Positions 50,797 to 59,636 of a DNA stretch of 64,000 nt are shown here, one piece after another. The number at the start of each line of letters is the position of its first letter. Position 1 is the first letter of the stretch. A program made the translations under genes and the position numbers. The notes under the pieces were generated by a model. The model searched no databases. It saw only the letters and a program-made list of their open reading frames with translations, and was not told the origin of the DNA. Source of the stretch: Clostridiales bacterium NK3B98 (lineage in GTDB: Bacteria > Bacillota > Clostridia > Oscillospirales > Oscillospiraceae); NCBI GenBank assembly GCA_000421005.1, contig ATWA01000006.1, positions 1 through 64,000 of the forward strand. The letters are read 5' to 3'.

Positions 50797-50920
50797 TTGA
50801 ATTACCTCCTGTTGTGCTGTTGTTTGATAGGTGGTTTCGATTACGAAGGGCATCTGCCCTCCGATGATCTGCGTCAGGTTTAGGGGGTGGGGGTGATTCG
50901 TGAATCGACCCTGCACCTGC

Positions 50921-51748
50921 TCAGTGTTTTTCGTACAGGAACTTCTCCGGCAGCTCTACCTTGAAGTCCTTTGCCAGATGGCGGAACTCGTCGGGCTGGA
51001 TGGTCTGGCGCTTGTTGGGGGTCATGGACAGCACCTTCACCAGAATCTCAGCGGACTTCTCCACCGTGTGCATCAGGCCGAAGGTGAGGTCAAAGTCCTC
51101 CCCGGAGCAGAACATACCGTGATGGGCCCAGATTGCCACATCGTACTGGCGCATCAGCTCAGAGGTTGCCACGGCGATATCACGCCCGCCGGGCACCATC
51201 CAGGGCACCACGCCGATGCCGCCGGGGAACACCACCGGGCACTCGGTAGCCATCTCCCACAGCTCCCGGGTGAACGCCTCGTCAGTAAGCGGCAGCACAA
51301 AGGTGAGGGCGATGGTGTTGGCGGGGTGGCAGTGGTAGATGACCCGATGCTTGCCGCCGGTGGCCACGAACTTCACCTCGTGGTTCATCAGGTGGCTGGG
51401 CAGCTCGCTGGTGGGACGGCCGCCATTGACCAGACCCCAGCAGATGCGGTAGTTCTCGCCCTTGTCATCCAGCTGGATGATGCAGAAGGAATCCTCCGGC
51501 TTGATGGTCACGTTGCGGAAATACTTGCCGGAGCCGGTCACCAGGAAATACTCCCCTGCCAGCTTGGGCACGCTGGTGCCGATGCTCTGCCACTCGCCGG
51601 GGTGCAGCTCCTCCTTTACCTGCTCTACCTCCTCAGGCTTCATCCGGTAGGACAGGTTGCCGCCGTTGCGCTCGTGCCAGCCCTGCTGCCAGCCGTCGTC
51701 GGCCATGCGCATAAAGCCCTGTACAAATTCTGCGTCCAATACCTTCAT
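50921..51748 (-). CDS. rhaD: rhamnulose-1-phosphate aldolase
   Basis: The 275-residue class II aldolase splits rhamnulose 1-phosphate into dihydroxyacetone phosphate and L-lactaldehyde. Visible are WHERNGGNLSYRM at the N-terminus, the zinc ligands in VIYHCHPANT and WAHHGMFCSG, and the glutamate region around DEAFTRELWEMATE. The length equals E. coli RhaD (274). It sits between the isomerase and fucO genes in the rhamnose operon. Confidence 0.95.
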   Translation of the reverse strand: MKVLDAEFVQGFMRMADDGWQQGWHERNGGNLSYRMKPEEVEQVKEELHPGEWQSIGTSVPKLAGEYFLVTGSGKYFRNVTIKPEDSFCIIQLDDKGENYRICWGLVNGGRPTSELPSHLMNHEVKFVATGGKHRVIYHCHPANTIALTFVLPLTDEAFTRELWEMATECPVVFPGGIGVVPWMVPGGRDIAVATSELMRQYDVAIWAHHGMFCSGEDFDLTFGLMHTVEKSAEILVKVLSMTPNKRQTIQPDEFRHLAKDFKVELPEKFLYEKH

Positions 51749-51844
51749 TTTATGTCATCCTTTCGTTCAATCAGTTCTTCTGCCTGCTTCCGGTGTTTTC
51801 TGCGGGCGCACACTGTGTGCCCCTGCAAAAGACACGGGATGATA

Positions 51845-53266
51845 TTACCGGGTCACGATGTCCACGGGGACGTTGAAGATTTTTGCCACCTTCAAAATGG
51901 TGTCGATATGTCTGCCCACGGCGGCGGCCATGTGGTGGGTGGGGCCTGCCTCGCTCCAGCGGTTGCAGAACTCCCGGGCGCCGCAGGTGAAGCGGGTGCG
52001 CATATTGGTATCACCGAAGGTGAAGATGGGGCCCGCCTCGTTGACGCCCTCCGCCACCACAAACTTGAAGTTGCCGTTCTTATCCTGCGTAATGCCCAGA
52101 TAGGTGACGTCGCCCACCGGGGGATAGAACTGGGTCAGATAGCCGCCGCCGGTCTTGCCGTGGAAGACGGGGACAATCTTCATGGTGGGCTTTTTCGCCT
52201 GAGAGATATCAGCATCGCCGGAGCCGGAGTGGCCGATGATGCAGATGTCCTCGTTGAAGTCGATGGAATACATCTCGCTGAGCTGTCCCGTGCCGGAGAT
52301 GGTCTTGAGGATGCTCATCGCCATGGCGACCTTGATATCCCCCTCTACGGCGCAGGCAGTGCCCTGCTTAATCAGCATGGAAAAGGCGGGAATCAGCATG
52401 GAGTCCAGTTTGCCTGCCACGCCCTGGGCAAAGCCGTCATAATGGGAGGCCACAAAGGCCAGCTTTTCCTCTTTCACCCACTGCTCAAAGGCGACCACAT
52501 ACTTGGCCATGTCCCAGACCTTTTCGATGGTACCGCCGCCCTCGATGTCGAAGGTGTCCAGAATGTCCTGCGCCTTGGCACGGATGGCATCCTCGTCGGT
52601 GATGTTATCCGCAATGGCCCACATTTTTTCCCAGTCGAACTGCTTAGTGTACAGCCACATGCGGTGATAGAGGTTGGTCTCGTCAATGTAGAGATCCATC
52701 ATGCCGGGATAGGGTCTGCCGATCTGGGCAAGGTTGGTATCCCGGAAACGGCGGCGCACCTGGGCGGCACGGCACCAGTCCTCGATCTCTGCCTGAACGT
52801 AGGGGTCTCCCCCCTCTACCACGCCGGTGATGACGGCATGGCGCTTTCCGGCACGCTCCAAATCGGCAACCATTTCGCCCACAGCGCCGCAGGCGTACAG
52901 CTCGCCCAGCCATGTAGCGGTGTCGGTATTGGCGTAGTCCGGTGCTTTCTTCTTCTGCACGTTGACCAGCACCACAGGCACGTCCAGATCCCGGACGGCG
53001 GGGAGCATATTGTAGCTGGTGGCGTAGGTGAGCAGCTGCAAAATCACCAGATCCACATCGGCGGCACGGAATTTGTCTCCGGCGGCCATGGCCAGCTCCT
53101 TGGTGGTGACGATACCGCCGTCGATGATCTCCACTGAGTCGGGAATGGTCTTTTTGAAGTCGGCGTACTGTCCCTCAAACTCCGGTACCAGAGAGGGGAA
53201 CTGAGGCAGATAGGCGCCCAGCGCAATGGCGAACACGCCGATGCGGGCTTTGGTTTCCACTAGCAT
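51845..53266 (-). CDS. L-fucose/L-arabinose isomerase-family sugar isomerase (presumed rhamnose isomerase)
   Basis: The 473-residue protein belongs to the AraA/FucI-type isomerase fold (DLVILQLLTYATSYNMLPAV, VEGDIKVAMAMSILKTISG, FGDTNMRTRFTCGAREFCNRWSEAGPTHHMAAAVGRH). It is not a RhaA-type TIM-barrel enzyme. Since it lies between rhaB and rhaD and no rhaA is present in the operon, I infer that it converts L-rhamnose to L-rhamnulose, a non-orthologous replacement. The ATG at 53266 has AAAGGAGG upstream; the frame extends to 53287. Confidence 0.85.
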   Translation of the reverse strand: MLVETKARIGVFAIALGAYLPQFPSLVPEFEGQYADFKKTIPDSVEIIDGGIVTTKELAMAAGDKFRAADVDLVILQLLTYATSYNMLPAVRDLDVPVVLVNVQKKKAPDYANTDTATWLGELYACGAVGEMVADLERAGKRHAVITGVVEGGDPYVQAEIEDWCRAAQVRRRFRDTNLAQIGRPYPGMMDLYIDETNLYHRMWLYTKQFDWEKMWAIADNITDEDAIRAKAQDILDTFDIEGGGTIEKVWDMAKYVVAFEQWVKEEKLAFVASHYDGFAQGVAGKLDSMLIPAFSMLIKQGTACAVEGDIKVAMAMSILKTISGTGQLSEMYSIDFNEDICIIGHSGSGDADISQAKKPTMKIVPVFHGKTGGGYLTQFYPPVGDVTYLGITQDKNGNFKFVVAEGVNEAGPIFTFGDTNMRTRFTCGAREFCNRWSEAGPTHHMAAAVGRHIDTILKVAKIFNVPVDIVTR

Positions 53267-53290
53267 AGAAAATCCTCCTTTAATCATTCA

Positions 53291-54739
53291 TCAGGGCACG
53301 ATGGTTTTGATGTCAAAGCTGGCACGAATGGCGGTTCTTGCCTGATGTAAGTCGGCAAACACGCCGTCCGCAATGAACTGCACGATCAGGTTGCCGATGG
53401 CGGTACCCTCGATGGGTCCGGCGTACACGGGCAGTCCGGTAGCCCGGGCGGTCATGGCGTTGAGGTACATATCCTGACAGCCGCCGCCTACAATGTTGAT
53501 GCTGGTGTAGCGCTTGCCGCAGATCAGCTCCAGACCGGAAATGGCCTCCTTATAGCACTGGGCGAGGCTGAGGTAGACGCACTGCATGATCTCGCCCACG
53601 CTCTCCGGCACCTTCTGTCCCGTCTGGCGGCAATAATCTTTGATGGCGTCGATCATACTCTCCGGGGCAAGGAAGCTGGGGTCGTTGGCGTCCACCATGC
53701 TGGTGAACCGGTTTGCGCCCTGTGCCGCCTCAATCAGGTCCGGGAAGCTCCACTGTCTCCCGTCGGCGTATTTGCTGGTGCGTCCCGCCACATAGGCCAC
53801 GCCGTTCAGCTCCCGGCGGATGGACTGGATCATCCACAGACCCATAATGTTTTTCAGATACCGGAACCGATACCATGCGCCCCCCTCGTTGGTGAAGTTC
53901 TGACGTTGGGATTCCAGCGTGGTGATGGGTTCTTCATTCTCCACGCCCAGCAGGCTCCATGTGCCGCTGGAGAGGTAGGCGGCATGGTCGTCCTTTGCGG
54001 GAACGGCAAGGAATGCGGAGCCGGTATCGTGGGTCGCAGGGAGCACCACCACTGCGTCAAACCCCACCTCATCGGCGATTTCTTTGGTGAAGTGTCCCAC
54101 CGCAGCCCCCGGCATGGACAATTCTCCAAACAGCTTTTTGGGCAGCCCCAGCCGGGTAATCAGGCCGATGTCCCAGTTTTTCTCCCGGGCATTCACCAGA
54201 TTGGTGCTGGTGGCGTTGGTGTACTCCTGTTTTTTCACCCCGGTGAGCAGGAAGTTGAAGTAATCCGGAATCATCAGCAGGCTCTCCGCCTTCTCCAACT
54301 GCTCCGGATGCTCCTGTCTCTGAGCTACCAGCTGATAGATGGTGTTGAAAAGCTGTTTCTGAATCCCGGTCTTAGCGTACAGGCTCTCGGCGGGAATGGC
54401 GGCTTCCACTACCTTGTCCATTCCCTCGGTACGGCTGTCCCGGTAGGCAACTGCGTCGCCCACCAGCTTGTCGTCCTTATCCAGCAGGACGTAGTCCACC
54501 GCCCAGGTGTCAATACCCACCGTTTTGGGCAGCTTGCCCAGCGCCTTGCAGGCTTTCAGTCCCCCCAGAATGCCGCTCCACAGGTTGTCCATATCCCAGC
54601 AGTCGTGACCGTTTTTGTGAACCTGTTTGTTGTCGAACCGGAAGACCTCTTCCAGAACGATCTTTCCGTCCTGAACGCTGCCCAGAATGTGCCGCCCGGA
54701 GGAGGCTCCAATGTCGATAGCCAGATAATACTCACTCAT
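53291..54739 (-). CDS. rhaB: rhamnulokinase
   Basis: The 482-residue FGGY-family kinase phosphorylates L-rhamnulose. The N-terminal phosphate loop (YYLAIDIGASSGRHILG), VGIDTWAVDYVLLD, the catalytic-site ATHDTGSAFLAVP and the C-terminal ADP-binding INIVGGGCQDMYLNAMTA are present; the length is close to E. coli RhaB (489). It is the first gene of the rha operon and is divergent from the AraC-type regulator. Confidence 0.95.
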   Translation of the reverse strand: MSEYYLAIDIGASSGRHILGSVQDGKIVLEEVFRFDNKQVHKNGHDCWDMDNLWSGILGGLKACKALGKLPKTVGIDTWAVDYVLLDKDDKLVGDAVAYRDSRTEGMDKVVEAAIPAESLYAKTGIQKQLFNTIYQLVAQRQEHPEQLEKAESLLMIPDYFNFLLTGVKKQEYTNATSTNLVNAREKNWDIGLITRLGLPKKLFGELSMPGAAVGHFTKEIADEVGFDAVVVLPATHDTGSAFLAVPAKDDHAAYLSSGTWSLLGVENEEPITTLESQRQNFTNEGGAWYRFRYLKNIMGLWMIQSIRRELNGVAYVAGRTSKYADGRQWSFPDLIEAAQGANRFTSMVDANDPSFLAPESMIDAIKDYCRQTGQKVPESVGEIMQCVYLSLAQCYKEAISGLELICGKRYTSINIVGGGCQDMYLNAMTARATGLPVYAGPIEGTAIGNLIVQFIADGVFADLHQARTAIRASFDIKTIVP

Positions 54740-54802
54740 TGCAGTTTCGCACCCCTTTTGTCCCTCGTTTGTTCTGTGCCTATTCTACCAGTCCCCCGGG
54801 CA

Positions 54803-54834
54803 AAAATTCAGGACGTGACACACAAATTTCAGGG
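54803..54834. promoter_or_regulatory. AraC-type operator candidate in the rha intergenic region
   Basis: Direct repeats ATTCAGG (54806-54812) and TTTCAGG (54827-54833) are 21 bp apart, two helical turns, as typical for AraC-family half-sites. A TAGAAT-type -10 for rhaB (minus strand, about 54787-54782) and a TATACT box for the regulator (54857-54862) flank them. Both lack good -35 boxes, which fits activator dependence. Confidence 0.55.
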
Positions 54835-54894
54835 ACCTTATTTGCAATTTTGTGATATACTTTACCTATCCTCTTTGCAAAGGCAGGTGCGGCC

Positions 54895-55878
54895 ATGATT
54901 CGCGCGGAATTGCTCGCCCGTCTGCGGCAGATTACCCCGGAGGAACAGGAGATTTTGGGGGGACGCTCGGACATTCGTCAGGAACAGTACACCTCCTCCC
55001 GGGAATTTGTCATTGACAGCAGGCTGTTGCTGGAAAAGGGGCGGCTCATTGAGATCCGCCCCCACACCCGGTTTGCCTATTTTCCCCGGCACCGGCACAA
55101 CTATGTAGAACTGGTATACATGGTCTCCGGCACCACCACCCATATCATCGACGGTCATGAGCGGATTGTCCTTTCTCCGGGAGATTTGCTCTTTCTCAAC
55201 CAAAACGTGTCCCACGAAATCCTCCCTGCGGGAGAGGAAGACATTGCGGTCAACTTCATTATTCTGCCCGAGTTCTTTCTCCGCCCCATCTCCATGGTGG
55301 AGCAGGACAATCTGCTCTACGACTTTCTCACCGACTCCCTGTCCGGGCGCAGTCAGGTTTCCCGGTATCATCACATACAGGCGCAGGGCATCGTCCCGGT
55401 GGAAAACTTGCTGGAGAGCATGATCTGGTCGCTGGTGGAGCATCAGCCGGGGATGAACACCATCAATCAGACTTCCATGGGACTGCTCCTGCTCAATCTG
55501 TCCCGGTTTGCCTCGGAAATCAACCGCAACGACCCTGGCGGACGGGAGCAGAATCTGGTATTCTCCCTGCTCAGCTATCTGGACAGCCGCTATAAGGACG
55601 GCACCCTATCAGAGATTGCCGCGGAATTGGGCGAGCCGGAGTACGCCCTGAGCCGGTTGCTGAAGCAGCGCACCGGCTACAACTTCAAGGAGCTTTTGCA
55701 GCGGCGCAAGCTGCAGCAGGCGGCCTATCTGCTGGTGAATACCCCCCTGCCCATTGAGTCCATATTGGAGCGCATCGGCTACGAGAACAGCAGCTATTTC
55801 TACCGCCGCTTCCGGGTAAAATACGGCTGCTCGCCTAAGGAGTACCGGGAGCGCAACCGAATCACCGGAGAGACATAA
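54895..55878 (+). CDS. AraC-family regulator of the rhamnose operon (RhaS/RhaR-like)
   Basis: The 327-residue protein has an N-terminal cupin sensor domain (FPRHRHNYVELVYMVSGTTTHIIDGHERIVLSPGDLLFLNQNVSHE) and a C-terminal double HTH of AraC type (LSEIAAELGEPEYALSRLLKQRTGYNF...IESILERIGYENSSYFYRRFRVKYGCSPKEYRE). It is divergent from rhaB with a 155-bp gap that contains direct repeats, so rhamnose-dependent activation of the operon is the likely role. The ligand is inferred from context. Confidence 0.88.
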   Translation: MIRAELLARLRQITPEEQEILGGRSDIRQEQYTSSREFVIDSRLLLEKGRLIEIRPHTRFAYFPRHRHNYVELVYMVSGTTTHIIDGHERIVLSPGDLLFLNQNVSHEILPAGEEDIAVNFIILPEFFLRPISMVEQDNLLYDFLTDSLSGRSQVSRYHHIQAQGIVPVENLLESMIWSLVEHQPGMNTINQTSMGLLLLNLSRFASEINRNDPGGREQNLVFSLLSYLDSRYKDGTLSEIAAELGEPEYALSRLLKQRTGYNFKELLQRRKLQQAAYLLVNTPLPIESILERIGYENSSYFYRRFRVKYGCSPKEYRERNRITGET

Positions 55879-55925
55879 AAAGAGTGCGCGCTGCCAAAGA
55901 AAAACTTCCGCAGCGCGCACTTTTT
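55877..55925. terminator. bidirectional terminator
   Basis: A/T-flanked stem GTGCGCGCTGC (55884-55894) with GCAGCGCGCAC (55910-55920), followed by TTTTT on plus and preceded by AAAAA. It serves the araC-type and DUF1622 genes. Confidence 0.88.
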
Positions 55926-55942
55926 CTACTCTTTTATTTATC

Positions 55943-56260
55943 TCAGGTTTCTGTGCGTTCGTTTTTGATCTCCCAGTGGATGAGGATGGTCAGCACTGCC
56001 CGCAGGGCGATGATGCTGCCCACAATGGCGATTTCCTCCAGATTGCGCACCACCACGGTGCGGAGAATCTCGCTGCCCAGCTTAAATTCCAGACCCATGG
56101 CGAGACCCTGTGCCAGCAGCAGCCGGGTCTCCGGATTGCGGCGAACGTAATTGATGATGCCCTGGATGCCCGCAACCGCAATCACTGCCACTCCGATGTA
56201 TTCAAACAGAAGCATAGCCAGGTTGACGAAGGTGTTTAATACGGTTTCCAGAAACTCCAC
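55943..56260 (-). CDS. DUF1622-family membrane protein
   Basis: The 105-residue protein has two to three hydrophobic helices (about 8-38 and 72-95) and the conserved part RLLLAQGLAMGLEFKLGSEILRTVV characteristic of DUF1622. Function unknown. It starts with GTG after AGGAGG, 15 bp downstream of ddh, and probably shares its promoter. Confidence 0.88.
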   Translation of the reverse strand: MEFLETVLNTFVNLAMLLFEYIGVAVIAVAGIQGIINYVRRNPETRLLLAQGLAMGLEFKLGSEILRTVVVRNLEEIAIVGSIIALRAVLTILIHWEIKNERTET

Positions 56261-56275
56261 AGAGAACCTCCTTTG

Positions 56276-57262
56276 TTACAGCAGGTGTGCTCTCAGCTCC
56301 TCCCCGCTCTGGGCGGAGAGATAGGCGGGGGGGATGTCCAAAATGGTCTTGCAGCCCTTCTGGCCCTCAGCGTGCATCCGATAGGCCGCCCGGGCGCAGG
56401 CCACCAGCACGTTGGTGGTGAACTCCGGGTTGGAGTCCAGCTTGAGGGAATACTCGATGATGTGCTTATGCTCCTTGTTCACCCCGGTAGCGCCGCTGCG
56501 AATCACAAATCCGCCGTGTGCCATGCCGCTGTGGTTGGTCAGCAGCTCTTCCTCGGAGATGAAGTGAACGGTGGTGTCATAGTCGGAGAAGTAGTTGGGC
56601 ATGGTCTTGATTTCCTGCTCCACCCGTGCAGCGTCTGCCCCTTCCTCCAGCACCACGAAGCACTCTCTGGTGTGCTTTTGCCGGGTGGTCAGCTCCGGGT
56701 TGGCACCGCTGCGCACCGCCTCCAATGCCTCCGGCACCGGGATGGTGTACTGCTTGGCGTTTTTCACCCCTGCAATGCGGCGGATGGCGTCGGAATGTCC
56801 CTGAGAGACACCCTTGCCCCAGAAGGTATAGTCCTTGCCGTCGGGAAGGATGGCGTTGGCATACACCCGGTTCAGGGAGAACATACCGGGGTCCCAGCCG
56901 CAGGAGATGACCGCAACATGACCGCTCTCCGACGCAGCGGCATCCACATTGGCGAAATGCTCCGGGATGCGGGCATGGGTGTCAAAGCTGTCAATCACAT
57001 TGAACATGGCGGCATACTTGGGGGTCTGCACCGGAAGGTCAGTGGCGCTGCCGCCGCAGATGATGACCACGTCCAGCTTGTCCTTCCACTGCTCCACCTC
57101 ATCCACATGAACCACAGGTACGCCGGTGGTGAGGATGCTCACCCTGGCGGGGTCACGGCGGGTGAAGACCGCCTTCAATTCCAGATCCGGATTGTCCCGG
57201 ACGGCGATTTCCACGCCTTTGCCCAGATTGCCATAACCGATAATACCCAAACGAATACTCAT
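56276..57262 (-). CDS. ddh: meso-diaminopimelate dehydrogenase
   Basis: The 328-residue enzyme makes meso-diaminopimelate from tetrahydrodipicolinate in a single NADPH- and ammonia-dependent step of lysine and peptidoglycan synthesis. It has the nucleotide fold GIIGYGNLGKGVE, the CGGSATDLPVQTP loop, SFDTHARIPEH, SCGWDPGMFSLNRV and WGKGVSQGHSDAIRRI, all typical of Ddh, with normal length. AAAGGAG precedes the ATG and a strong promoter lies upstream. Confidence 0.95.
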   Translation of the reverse strand: MSIRLGIIGYGNLGKGVEIAVRDNPDLELKAVFTRRDPARVSILTTGVPVVHVDEVEQWKDKLDVVIICGGSATDLPVQTPKYAAMFNVIDSFDTHARIPEHFANVDAAASESGHVAVISCGWDPGMFSLNRVYANAILPDGKDYTFWGKGVSQGHSDAIRRIAGVKNAKQYTIPVPEALEAVRSGANPELTTRQKHTRECFVVLEEGADAARVEQEIKTMPNYFSDYDTTVHFISEEELLTNHSGMAHGGFVIRSGATGVNKEHKHIIEYSLKLDSNPEFTTNVLVACARAAYRMHAEGQKGCKTILDIPPAYLSAQSGEELRAHLL

Positions 57263-57308
57263 TCTGTTCCACTCCTTTGCGGGGAAATACTCTTTTAGAG
57301 TTCACTTT

Positions 57309-57337
57309 ATTGTAACAACGATTGTTTCCCCTGTCAA
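57309..57337 (-). promoter_or_regulatory. promoter of ddh-DUF1622
   Basis: On the minus strand TTGACA (57337-57332), 17 bp and TACAAT (57314-57309). Confidence 0.88.
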
Positions 57338-57435
57338 ACCTTTGCTTGTCAGCGTTTTTCATGAGAAAGTCCGGCAGCCACAGGCAGATTGGGGGCGGAT
57401 TGATGAATGGGGCAGGGGCAGCAAGGTCGCACCGT

Positions 57436-58827
57436 TCAGTCCGTTGTGCCTTCCTCCCCTTTCCATACCGGCAGGCGCACATCGGTCATAAAGCTCTGTC
57501 TGTCCTGACGCACCGTAAAGGTGCCGCCCATCAGCTGCACAATCCGTTTGCAAGTTTTCAGGCCGATTCCGGTGCTTTCCGCCCGGTTGGGGTGGGGACG
57601 CACTTCATTTTTCATGCTGATGTGGATTTCCTCCCCTTCCAGCCGGGCAGCGACCTGCACCGGGCGGTGGAAATCGGCATATTTTTCCACGTTGGAAAAC
57701 AGGTTGTCAAACAGACGCTTGAGATACACCGGGTCTACCCGCACCTGCACCTCCAGCTCGTCCGGACGGTTCAGCGGAAACAGCCGCAGCTGCCAGCCCT
57801 GTTCTGCCAGCAGGATGGTATGCTCCCCGATCATCTGAGAGAGCAGGGTCTTTGCGTTCACCGCCTCAGGCTTCATCTCGTAGCTGCGGTGACCAAAGGC
57901 CAGAAAATACTGGAACAGCTTATCCGCCAGCTCCCGCAGCTGGGCGGCATTGTGGCGGCAGATGCTCAGGTATTGGAGATACACCTCATCATCGCTGTAC
58001 TGCCCCTCGTCCAGCAATTCCAGAAAGCCCATTAAAACAGTGAGGGGCGTGCGGATATCGTGGCTCATACGGGTAATCAGGTCGCTGTTGGCGTTCCACG
58101 CCTCCTGTTCCGCCCGCATGACCTCCATGACCGTGTCCCGCATGGCGCTGACGTTGCGGGCAAGATCACCGATTTCGTCCCCGCCGGTGCAGGTAATCTC
58201 ACCGTGGACATTGCCCCGGGCTGCCTCCTCCACCTGTTGGCTCAGCTGGATGATTTTTCGGATCACCGTCTGGTGGTAGCCCACCACAATTGTAAGGATC
58301 AGCAGGGCGCCTACCATGTAGCTCAGCACATGTATCATCCGATACATGGGCACCTCGGAGAAGTCATAAATCTTCACCTGAAAGCGGCCATTGGAGAATT
58401 GAATGGTACGCAGCGCCTCTCCGGGCAGCACATAGTCCTCCGGCTCTGGGCCGTTTTTCGCTGCGTCTTCCCCGTCCTCCTGATAGTTGGCGAAATATTC
58501 CTCTCCATTCAGCCAGCCGCAGTTGAGCAGCACCGTGTCTCCGTCCAGCAGCATGAAAAAGAGATACCGGCGATGATTGACCCATTTTGCAATCTCGTCC
58601 ACATGATGGGCACTGAGGTGACGTCTTGCGGCATAGTCCTCAAAGTCGTCCATCACAGTCTCTGCCCGGGCGACGGCCACATCATCCCGCATAAAATGAC
58701 GCTCCACCAGTCTCTCGCCCAGCACCCGGAAGCCAAATCCGCTGCCAAAGCCCAGCACAACCGCCAGTATCGTGACCAGCACGAACCGGAGCTGAAGGGA
58801 CATCCACTTATGGCGCTGCTCAGTCAA
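57436..58827 (-). CDS. two-component sensor histidine kinase
   Basis: The 463-residue membrane kinase has an N-terminal TM helix (about 14-34), an external sensor of about 130 residues, a second TM helix (about 163-183), a HAMP domain, the phospho-acceptor helix (TRMSHDIRTPLTVLMGFLELL, His near 255) and an ATPase domain (FDNLFSNVEKYAD, STGIGLKTCKRIVQLMGG). The stimulus is unknown. The TTG start at 58827 overlaps the end of the response regulator gene by 8 bp, so the pair is coupled. Confidence 0.9.
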   Translation of the reverse strand: MTEQRHKWMSLQLRFVLVTILAVVLGFGSGFGFRVLGERLVERHFMRDDVAVARAETVMDDFEDYAARRHLSAHHVDEIAKWVNHRRYLFFMLLDGDTVLLNCGWLNGEEYFANYQEDGEDAAKNGPEPEDYVLPGEALRTIQFSNGRFQVKIYDFSEVPMYRMIHVLSYMVGALLILTIVVGYHQTVIRKIIQLSQQVEEAARGNVHGEITCTGGDEIGDLARNVSAMRDTVMEVMRAEQEAWNANSDLITRMSHDIRTPLTVLMGFLELLDEGQYSDDEVYLQYLSICRHNAAQLRELADKLFQYFLAFGHRSYEMKPEAVNAKTLLSQMIGEHTILLAEQGWQLRLFPLNRPDELEVQVRVDPVYLKRLFDNLFSNVEKYADFHRPVQVAARLEGEEIHISMKNEVRPHPNRAESTGIGLKTCKRIVQLMGGTFTVRQDRQSFMTDVRLPVWKGEEGTTD

Positions 58828-59539
58828 TCCGATACCCTCTTCCGTAGACGGTGCGAATCAGCACCGGATTGGCAGGGTCGTCCTCCAGCTTTTTCCGCAG
58901 GCGCTGGATGTATACCATGATATTGTTGTCCGACGAGGGCATATACTTGCTCTTCCAAACCGCTTCATACAGGGTCTTGACGTCCATGACCTCCCCCCGG
59001 TGGTTCATGAGAAAGAGAAACAGCGCCATTTCCTTGTCGGTAAGGCGAATTTCCTCTCCGTTTTTCCGTACCCGGCGGGTGCGTCCGTCCACCACCAGTG
59101 CGTCAGCCGCCGCTCCCGCCTGTTCCCTGCCCCGGCGGACACCTCCATAGACCCGGTAGCGCCGAATGAGAGAACTGACCTTCAGCATCAGCTCATTTTG
59201 GGAAAAGGGCTTGGGCAGGTAGTCGTCGCCGCCGTTTTCGTAAGCCATCTCCCGGTCCGCCTCCGTATTCCGGGCGGTGAGGAACAGGATCGGCGCTTTG
59301 GAATAGACCCGGATACGGCGGCAGGCGTCCAATCCGGACTGTCCCGGCAGCATAATATCCATCAGGATCAGATCCAGCTCCGGGTTGCGGGCAGATTCCT
59401 GCACGGCAGTCTCTCCATCCGCCGCCTCCAGCACCCGATAGCCCTTTCTCTCCAGCAGAATACGCAAAAGCTGGCGAATTTCCACCTCATCATCTACAAT
59501 GAGCACCAATCCGCTGTCTGCGCCTGTATTCTCGTTCAT
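58820..59539 (-). CDS. OmpR/PhoB-family response regulator
   Basis: The 239-residue protein has a receiver domain with the phosphorylated aspartate in LILMDIMLPGQSG (Asp61), the switch residue in LFLTARN and lysine in YLPKPFSQNELM, followed by a winged-helix DNA-binding domain (VRKNGEEIRLTDKEMALFLFLMNHRGEVMDVKTLYEAVW..YIQRLRKKLED). It forms an operon with the downstream histidine kinase. Targets unknown. Confidence 0.94.
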   Translation of the reverse strand: MNENTGADSGLVLIVDDEVEIRQLLRILLERKGYRVLEAADGETAVQESARNPELDLILMDIMLPGQSGLDACRRIRVYSKAPILFLTARNTEADREMAYENGGDDYLPKPFSQNELMLKVSSLIRRYRVYGGVRRGREQAGAAADALVVDGRTRRVRKNGEEIRLTDKEMALFLFLMNHRGEVMDVKTLYEAVWKSKYMPSSDNNIMVYIQRLRKKLEDDPANPVLIRTVYGRGYRID

Positions 59540-59636
59540 CGCTGCTCCTCTCCCGGGACGAATTTGTCCCGCTTTCGTTCTATCTTGCCGGGTGCGTCAT
59601 ACAATGCACCATCATCCAAAGACAGGAGCGAGGGCA

